A DNA stretch of 64,000 nucleotides from Angelobacter sp036557225 (GTDB lineage Bacteria > Acidobacteriota > Terriglobia > Terriglobales > Acidobacteriaceae). Of the stretch, positions 51,738 through 58,039 are shown in pieces; positions within the stretch are counted from its first letter, which is position 1, and the number at the start of each line of letters is the position of its first letter. The position numbers and the translations under genes were made by a program. The stretch spans positions 1 through 64,000 of the forward strand of contig DATBHX010000039.1 of assembly GCA_036557225.1 (NCBI GenBank). Direction: 5' to 3'. Under the pieces are notes generated by a model. That model was given only the letters and a program-made list of their open reading frames with translations. It made no database searches and was not told the DNA's origin.

Positions 51738-51947
51738 CTGCTACTCCGGGCGATCGATTACTTATTCCGAACCAGACCGGCGTAGCCGTGTTGCCTGTCC
51801 CCGGTAAAGATTCGGTGCTCCAGACGGTTGAGAATGTCACCTCGATCTTTGAAAACGCCGGGTCTGGGCACACGATGGCCTCACTGCTCTGCCTTCGCTC
51901 ACGTCGCAAGCGGATCAGTGGGAATTCTCACCTCAGCCCCCGGCCCA

Positions 51948-53654
51948 TCATTTCTTTGGTGGGCTCTTCTTTTCCGGGCTAGTCTTCTTTGCACCTGGCT
52001 TTGCGCTCGTCGGATAGCCGGCACGGTCGCTCACAGCCCACATCGCGTCCACCGTAAGCAGGCCGTTGAAGATGGAATTATTTTCCTGAAAGACTTCCAG
52101 CGCATTCGGGTTGGGCGGTGAGTCTTGCAGGTAAGAAGAAGTGCGACCCTGGTCAGGCTTGTTTTGCGACGCCAGCGGCGGCCACGCAGCCCGGTGATGG
52201 CAGTTCATGCAGTTGGTAGTGATTGGATGCGACGCCGCCAACTCAATGTAAGGATTGTATGCGACAGGCCAGATCGAAGCTCCCGGCTGTGTGTTGGGCG
52301 GAGCGTAGTAATTGTCGTGTCCTTGCCCCTGCGTCGTGCCATAAGTGGTGGTGAGAAGGTAATGCCGGAACGTCGTGTCGGCAAGGTTCGTGGGACGGCT
52401 TTTGCAATAACGGCAGGTATCGGACTTGTCCGCATCGGGGTGGTACCACAGCGATTGGAAAGTCCAGTCCGGTTGCTCCTTGGTCATGATGTGCATGGCC
52501 ACCAGCACGATGTAGTCGCCGGGCTGGAAGGCCCGGTTGTACGCCCAATAAGCCGACGCATCGAGCAAAGCACGGTCACAAGTGGAAAGCTGGGCCAGCT
52601 CTGTCGCGTTCAACTGGCGATGGTAGAAGTCATTGACCGAAACCACACGGAAGGCCGGCGGTGAAATCTGTGATGTGTTGTCATAGGTGATGGGGCCAAT
52701 CTGCGTTGTGCCGGTGGGATCGTAGACATTATAGAGATACGTGACTTTCGGCGGCGGTGTTGGATTCGGGAGGTCGGTAATAGCAACGGCGTTGCGCCAG
52801 AACTGCTTCATTTCATAACCGGCATATTGGCCGTCCGTCGGAGAGCCAGGCTTGTTCGCATCCCAATCCCAAACCGGCAGGACCGTGAATCCGCCTTTTT
52901 GCACCGGCCAGAACATCGGCTTGAGCACGATGGAAGAACTGGGGAACTGCTTTATGGCGTTCGCAGGACTGGTCTTGTCCGGAGGCAGAAGACTATTCAG
53001 CGTGACCGCGTTGTCAAAATGGGAGAGAACAATATTGTCGATGGCGGCTTTGTTGTAGATCACGCCAGCCACCATGATGTCGCCATTGCTCTGCATGTGA
53101 TCGCCATCCATCAATTGATACCAGCCAGAATGGCCGGGAATCGGCTGCCTGCAAGTCGGATACTTGTTGGCGACGTTCGAGTTGATGGGATACATTGGCG
53201 GCGGATTATTGATGGGGTTCGCGCCGCCGACTCTCGCGTTGGCAACGTTGCGCGCGTTCAGCGGAGCAGGCCGCTGGGGCAGTGCGGCGCCACCCACGCC
53301 TTTCCACGGATTGTATTGATACTGAAAAGCCTGGGTCGAAGTTTTCCAGTTCTGCCAGAGGAGTGGCCCGTTGGGCTGCGAAACCTGGTTCAGCCCGGCG
53401 AAAAGACACCATCCATGCAAACGCATGCGGTCGCCATTCGTTGGATACACCCAACCTTGGACTTGCTCGGGGTAATCGAACCCTTTGGGAAAACTGGACT
53501 CCGGGGGAGGCGTGGTTGTTGTATCGCAGCCGCTGGCGCCGGCAGCAGGCGCGTGTTTCACCGATTGCGGAGGCCTGGGCTTTGAGGCAGGTTGTTGACC
53601 GTAACAGACGGAAAGACAGGCCAGCACAGTGACGGCCACTCGAACTTGGAACAT
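51948..53654 (-). CDS. Large secreted protein with a single haem-binding motif
   Basis: 568 aa from ATG 53654 (GAGGTG upstream); ATG 53681 is a longer option. Signal peptide VRVAVTVLACLSVCYGQ. Near residue 510 is NCMNCHHRAAW, a CxxCH c-type haem motif, and about 70 residues earlier a CRYC pair that is not haem-like. The rest is Pro/Asn-rich without recognised domains; the C-terminal tail is Lys/Pro-rich. The single haem motif suggests an exported redox protein. It is divergent from the lanthipeptide precursor gene, 250 bp away. Confidence 0.55.
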   Translation of the reverse strand: MFQVRVAVTVLACLSVCYGQQPASKPRPPQSVKHAPAAGASGCDTTTTPPPESSFPKGFDYPEQVQGWVYPTNGDRMRLHGWCLFAGLNQVSQPNGPLLWQNWKTSTQAFQYQYNPWKGVGGAALPQRPAPLNARNVANARVGGANPINNPPPMYPINSNVANKYPTCRQPIPGHSGWYQLMDGDHMQSNGDIMVAGVIYNKAAIDNIVLSHFDNAVTLNSLLPPDKTSPANAIKQFPSSSIVLKPMFWPVQKGGFTVLPVWDWDANKPGSPTDGQYAGYEMKQFWRNAVAITDLPNPTPPPKVTYLYNVYDPTGTTQIGPITYDNTSQISPPAFRVVSVNDFYHRQLNATELAQLSTCDRALLDASAYWAYNRAFQPGDYIVLVAMHIMTKEQPDWTFQSLWYHPDADKSDTCRYCKSRPTNLADTTFRHYLLTTTYGTTQGQGHDNYYAPPNTQPGASIWPVAYNPYIELAASHPITTNCMNCHHRAAWPPLASQNKPDQGRTSSYLQDSPPNPNALEVFQENNSIFNGLLTVDAMWAVSDRAGYPTSAKPGAKKTSPEKKSPPKK

Positions 53655-53744
53655 TTTCAGCACCTCGGAAAAATTGATCATTCAATATTTAGTCAAAGAC
53701 AGTTCGTCATACAAGAAAAACACGACATGCTGGAGCGGCGGCTA

Positions 53745-53757
53745 TTCCAAATTGGAA
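53745..53757. promoter_or_regulatory. Palindrome TTCCAAATTGGAA upstream of lanA
   Basis: A perfect 6-1-6 palindrome 148 bp before the precursor start, between it and the divergent haem protein gene. A near copy lies 47 bp further downstream. Confidence 0.35.
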
Positions 53758-53791
53758 CTATGCATATTCTCGTTGTGAGCTCAATACGACG

Positions 53792-53804
53792 TACCACATT
53801 GGAA
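53792..53804. promoter_or_regulatory. Near copy of the upstream palindrome (TACCACATTGGAA)
   Basis: It matches the palindrome at 53745-53757 at 10 of 13 bases, in the same orientation, 47 bp on (start to start). The pair could be two sites for one regulator. Confidence 0.3.
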
Positions 53805-53904
53805 CGAAAATCCACAGATGAATTTGATCTGAGTTGGATTCTCCTTGACCATGAATCCGGTCAGTCAGAACATGGACTGCGCTGGACATAGAAAGGAGAT
53901 CGCA

Positions 53905-54189
53905 ATGGAAAATATTTTCAACGCCCCCGCTGAAACGCAAGTTCCTGTTTCTCTGACCAAGCTGGATGTCATTCGCTCATGGAAAGATCCAAAGTACCGG
54001 CGCAGTCTCTCACTGCAACAGCTTCAGGCACTGCCTGAGCATCCCGCCGGCCCGGCGCAATTGGCTGATCAGGAATTGAAGGTCGCGGGCGGTCTCATGC
54101 TGGAGGAAGAAGATATCTCCATCCCCCTTACCACAGCACTGGGGTGCACCGAGTGGACTTTTCACAACTGGAAATCGTGCGGATGCTAG
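53905..54189 (+). CDS. lanA: Class II lanthipeptide precursor, mersacidin/lichenicidin leader family
   Basis: 94 aa; ATG 53905 follows AAGGAG at 6-7 nt, so the longer frame from 53845 is rejected. The leader matches the mersacidin/lichenicidin family pattern: DVIRSWKDPKYRRSLS, ALPEHPAGP and LADQELKVAGG, ending in a double glycine at 62-63. The C-terminal 31 residues carry C81, C92, C94 and six Ser/Thr (S72, T76, T77, T82, T85, S91), enough for three lanthionine or methyllanthionine rings. The stretch after GG is acidic (LMLEEEDISIP), so a second cleavage before LTTALGC is possible. The LanM gene follows on the same strand. Confidence 0.9.
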   Translation: MENIFNAPAETQVPVSLTKLDVIRSWKDPKYRRSLSLQQLQALPEHPAGPAQLADQELKVAGGLMLEEEDISIPLTTALGCTEWTFHNWKSCGC

Positions 54190-54267
54190 ACGCTGCAGCC
54201 TTCTTCTTACCTGCCGCGGTTACTCTCTAGCCTTTTCCATTCCGCTGAATGCAGATCAGCGCGTCGA

Positions 54268-54290
54268 GGGTCCGCAAAGCGAGCGGACCC
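54268..54290 (+). promoter_or_regulatory. Stem-loop between lanA and lanM
   Basis: GGGTCCGC and GCGGACCC form a perfect 8-bp stem with a 7-nt loop, extendable by a GCGC/GCGC outer helix. No T-run follows, so it more likely stabilises the lanA message or partly attenuates lanM than terminates. Confidence 0.5.
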
Positions 54291-54348
54291 ATGATGCGCC
54301 ATCGTGCGTCATTGCCATCCCCTTCCACACTTTCAAGAGACACGACTC

Positions 54349-57300
54349 ATGGATACATCCATTCTCGATAATCCCGCCTGGCGACGGGCTTGGTCTCTGA
54401 GTGACCGGCTCTTTCGATTCCGGCAGGCCGCGGGCAAAGGTCAAATTGCAGTGGACCATGACCTTGCTGCCGAAACTCTTGCCCTTTGGCGGTCCGGCTC
54501 GCCCTTTGATAAGGATTCATACTTTGCTGATCGACTCGCACTTGAAGGTATCAAGGAAGACGAGTTCAAGGTTCTCTTGGGAACGCCGGTCGAGAGTCTG
54601 GACGGGAATGAAGCACCAGCGGAATGGGTACAGATGCTGGCCCACGCCTACTCGGACCAGACGCGCTGCGACGGACAGACGGAACGCTGGGGTGAAGTCG
54701 AGAAACATCCTGAATCCGCCTTCTTGAAATTGGTCGAGCCTTTGATGGAGCATGCGCGCCTGCAACTGCAGGCAAAAGCGCAGAAGATCAAGGAAGACCA
54801 TCCGGGCGCGCCTTTTTCTGCAACGGGTGCAGCCAACGCGCTCTTTGCTAATCTTCCTCCTCGGCTCCTCATGATGATCGCCAAGACACTCGTGCTGGAA
54901 TTGAGTGTCGCCCGGCTTCAAGGAACGCTCCAGGGATCAACGCCGGCGGAACGGTTTACCAGTTTCACTGAGCGCTTGTCACACATAGAAACATCTTTGC
55001 GGCTGCTCGCCGAATATCCCGTACTGGGCCGCCGGCTTGCCCTCTGTATTGAGAATTGGATTCGTTCGAGTTCGGAGTTTCTCGAGCATCTGGCTGTCGA
55101 TTGGAATCACATCGCCCAACTCTTCGAGGTCAGCCATCACGCAATTCAATTGTTGAGCGCCGAGGCCGGCGCCGGTGACACGCACCGACAGGGCCGTTCC
55201 GTCATCATCGCAAAATTCGAACGCGGGCTTGAACTGGTCTACAAACCCAGATCGATTGCAGTGGACCGGCACTTCCAGGACTTCCAACGCTGGGTTAACC
55301 AGAAGGGCGCAAATCCCCAGTTCCGAACATTGAAAGTATTGGATCGCGCGGACCACGGTTGGCTGGAGTTTGTTCACACCGCCTCCTGCAGTTCACGAGA
55401 AGAAGTTGTGCGTTTTTATGAAAGGCAAGGCGAGTACCTGGCTATTCTTTACATATTGCAAGCCACCGACTTTCATTTCGAAAATCTATTGGCCTGCGGC
55501 GAACATCCCGTTCTGGTAGATCTGGAAGCGTTGTTTCATCCGTGGCTTCGTGAACTCGCCATCCAACAACCCGATATCCGTTTGGTTGCCCTGGCCAAAG
55601 GACGTTCAGTTCTGCGCCCAGGGTTGCTGCCGCGGAGAACCGGAGCACATGGCGACTACATCGGCATCGATCTCAGCGGCCTGGGCGGCGCCGCAGGCCA
55701 GGTTGCAAACAACATCCTGCAGTGGGTAAGCGTAGGGACTGACGAAATGGCCGCGGTCAGACAAACGCTCTCCATGCCCGGCGCGCGCAACCGCCCCAGC
55801 CTTGGTGGCGCCGAGATCGACCTGCGTGAATTCACCGCGCCCATCATTGCCGGCTTCACCCGAATGTATGATCTGCTTCGTTCCCATCGCCAGGAATTGC
55901 TGGCTCCAGGCGGACCGCTCTCCCGTTTTGCTCAGGACGAAGTGCGCGTTGTCGCGCGGGCGACTCGCGGCTATGGCGTGCTGCTTTCGCAGTCGCTGCA
56001 TCCGGATTACCTGCGCGACGCACTCGACCTGGATCGGCTGCTCGACCGCCTGTGGGCCGGAGTGGAAGACAATGCTTACTTGTTGCGCCTGATTCCCGCC
56101 GAGCGTCGCGACCTGATGGAAGGCGATATCCCTATCTTCACCACGCGCCCTGCGTCCAACGATTTGTTCACCAGCGCAGAGGAGAAGATCAACGGTTTTT
56201 TCACGAAATCGGGTATGGCCCTCTCGCGGGAGTGTATCGCGGATCTTGGCGACGAAGATCTGCGCAGGCAAATCTGGTTTATCAGGGCCTCGATCGCAAC
56301 TCTCGATCTCGAGAAAGACGACCTCACGCGCAGCCGGTATCAACCGACCTGGCCATCCTCCATCTTGCCGCAGTCCGAACTAGCTCCGCTCCTGATTGAA
56401 GAAGCACGCCGCATTGGAGATCGCCTGGAAGAACTCTCTCTGCAGGATAAAGATCACGCCACCTGGATCGGCTTCACCTATGTGAACAAGACCTGGTCTC
56501 TGGATGCGCTCTTTGAAGACCTCTACGCCGGCTCTTCCGGAATCATTCTGGCCTTGGCATATCTCGGCTCTTTCGGCTTTGAGAAGCATACCCAGCTTGC
56601 TCGGCGTGCTCTGAATACACTCAGAAAACGATTGGAGAACACGGGCAAGAACATCCGCTCCATCGGCGCTTTTGACGGTTGGGGCGGAATCATCTACCTG
56701 CTATCTCACCTTGCCGCTCTCTGGCGCGATGAGGAACTCGTCGCATATGCCAACAGCATTGTGGACCGCCTGCCGGATCTTATCGATCAGGACAATAGCC
56801 TTGACGTCGTGGGTGGCTGCGCCGGCTGTATCGGCGCTCTGCTCGCCCTCGATCATGTCTCACATTCAGACAAGGCTCTGACTGCGGCGCGCCAGTGTGG
56901 TGACCGGCTCATATCCAGGGCACAACCTGTAGAAGGCGGAACGGGTTGGTTCAACAACATTGAGACGGCCAAACCCATCACTGGATTCGCGCACGGTGCC
57001 GCCGGCATCGCCTGGGCCCTGCTGGAATTGTCCAGGCGCACGGACAACAAGCGCGGTAGGGAACTTGCCCTTGAAGCCATCGCCTATGAACACTCACAAT
57101 ACTCTGCCGCGGCAGGGAACTGGGCAGAAAATGCCCCTGGCTCCGACGAGCGGGGAAGAGAGACCGGGCCGGGAATGGCCTGGTGCTATGGCGCCCCGGG
57201 CATTGGGCTGGCCCGCATTACAGCCCTGAGAGTCCTCGACCATCCAATCATCCGCGAAGATCTTGAGCGCGCTGTACAAGCTACTTTGATCAGCGGGCCG

Positions 57301-57594
57301 GGCGCCAACCACTCGCTCTGCCACGGTGATCTCGGCAATCTGGATTTTCTACTTCAAGCTGCGCAGTTCACCGGAAATCAAGAATTGGATTTCGAGGTCA
57401 ATGCGCTCTCAAATCAGATTGTCGCCAGCATGAAGCAACATGGCTGGCGGAGCGGCGTCCCCCTGGCAGTTGAGTCGCCCGCACTGATGAACGGCCTGGC
57501 TGGAATCTGCTATGGCCTGTTGCGCCTGGCGGCGCCCGGCTGCGTCCCGTCCGTTCTTACACTCGACCCCGCCACGTTTTCTTTCAATGCTTAA
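54349..57594 (+). CDS. lanM: Class II lanthipeptide synthetase LanM
   Basis: 1081 aa, normal LanM length. The N-terminal dehydratase (DUF4135, kinase-like) includes K299 in ELVYKPRS, D374/H376/N379 in DFHFENLL and D391 in LVDLEALF. The C-terminal LanC-like cyclase (about 700-1081) has LYAGSSGI near 723, H882 in GFAHGAAG, and the zinc ligands C946 (WCYGAPG) and C991/H992 (LCHGDLG). It dehydrates Ser/Thr and closes thioether rings on the precursor. ATG 54349 is used; its ribosome site is weak, the frame to 54304 adds nothing recognisable. Confidence 0.95.
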   Translation: MDTSILDNPAWRRAWSLSDRLFRFRQAAGKGQIAVDHDLAAETLALWRSGSPFDKDSYFADRLALEGIKEDEFKVLLGTPVESLDGNEAPAEWVQMLAHAYSDQTRCDGQTERWGEVEKHPESAFLKLVEPLMEHARLQLQAKAQKIKEDHPGAPFSATGAANALFANLPPRLLMMIAKTLVLELSVARLQGTLQGSTPAERFTSFTERLSHIETSLRLLAEYPVLGRRLALCIENWIRSSSEFLEHLAVDWNHIAQLFEVSHHAIQLLSAEAGAGDTHRQGRSVIIAKFERGLELVYKPRSIAVDRHFQDFQRWVNQKGANPQFRTLKVLDRADHGWLEFVHTASCSSREEVVRFYERQGEYLAILYILQATDFHFENLLACGEHPVLVDLEALFHPWLRELAIQQPDIRLVALAKGRSVLRPGLLPRRTGAHGDYIGIDLSGLGGAAGQVANNILQWVSVGTDEMAAVRQTLSMPGARNRPSLGGAEIDLREFTAPIIAGFTRMYDLLRSHRQELLAPGGPLSRFAQDEVRVVARATRGYGVLLSQSLHPDYLRDALDLDRLLDRLWAGVEDNAYLLRLIPAERRDLMEGDIPIFTTRPASNDLFTSAEEKINGFFTKSGMALSRECIADLGDEDLRRQIWFIRASIATLDLEKDDLTRSRYQPTWPSSILPQSELAPLLIEEARRIGDRLEELSLQDKDHATWIGFTYVNKTWSLDALFEDLYAGSSGIILALAYLGSFGFEKHTQLARRALNTLRKRLENTGKNIRSIGAFDGWGGIIYLLSHLAALWRDEELVAYANSIVDRLPDLIDQDNSLDVVGGCAGCIGALLALDHVSHSDKALTAARQCGDRLISRAQPVEGGTGWFNNIETAKPITGFAHGAAGIAWALLELSRRTDNKRGRELALEAIAYEHSQYSAAAGNWAENAPGSDERGRETGPGMAWCYGAPGIGLARITALRVLDHPIIREDLERAVQATLISGPGANHSLCHGDLGNLDFLLQAAQFTGNQELDFEVNALSNQIVASMKQHGWRSGVPLAVESPALMNGLAGICYGLLRLAAPGCVPSVLTLDPATFSFNA

Positions 57595-57637
57595 GCCCGG
57601 CTGCAGCAGAATACTTAGCAAATTTTTCTAGCACACC

Positions 57638-57666
57638 TTGACCTTCTACATATTCGTGCGTCTAAT
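57638..57666 (+). promoter_or_regulatory. Candidate promoter of the padR-ADOP operon
   Basis: TTGACC, 17-bp spacer, TCTAAT: five of six bases match each consensus hexamer. The whole spacer and -10 lie within the inverted repeat at 57643-57675. Confidence 0.6.
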
Positions 57667-57675
57667 ATGTAGAAG
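57643..57675. promoter_or_regulatory. Likely PadR operator, 12-bp perfect inverted repeat
   Basis: CTTCTACATATT, 9-bp spacer, AATATGTAGAAG. The TACAT/ATGTA cores fit the usual PadR site. It overlaps the promoter and ends 19 bp before the padR start, which suits autorepression. Confidence 0.7.
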
Positions 57676-57694
57676 ACGGAGGTATCAGAGCGGA

Positions 57695-58039
57695 ATGCCA
57701 TCCAAATCAGTTCTTCCCCAGGGCACTCTGGATCTGCTGATCCTGAAAGTCGTGGCCCTTGGACCCATTCACGGCTATGCCATCGCCCAGCGTCTGCAGC
57801 AGGTCTCACGCGACGCGGTCCAGGTCCCGCAAGGCTCGCTCTATCCCGCGTTGCATCGCCTCGAGAACCGCGGTCTGCTGGCGGCTGACTGGAAGGCCAC
57901 CGAGACTGGCCGTGAAGCCAAGTTCTACCGCCTCACGCGCAAAGGTCGTTCCCAGCTCGAGACCGAAACCGAGAGCTGGCAGCGGCTGACTGAGTCCGTT
58001 GCGCTTGTCCTCAGATTGTCGGAAGGAGGCGCGGAATGA
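57695..58039 (+). CDS. PadR-family regulator (acidobacterial type)
   Basis: 114 aa from ATG 57695 (GGAGG 13 nt upstream). Winged helix: LDLLILKVVALGPIHGYAIAQRLQQ, then QGSLYPALHRLENRGLL, then EAKFYRLTRKGRSQL. This is the acidobacterial PadR subtype that pairs with ADOP permeases. Its stop overlaps the permease start by 4 bp (ATGA). It presumably represses its own operon through the operator at 57643. Confidence 0.9.
   Translation: MPSKSVLPQGTLDLLILKVVALGPIHGYAIAQRLQQVSRDAVQVPQGSLYPALHRLENRGLLAADWKATETGREAKFYRLTRKGRSQLETETESWQRLTESVALVLRLSEGGAE

Noticed and set aside
53845..53904. N-terminal extension of the lanthipeptide precursor
   Set aside because: AAGGAG lies just before ATG 53905, and the family leader pattern starts after that codon.
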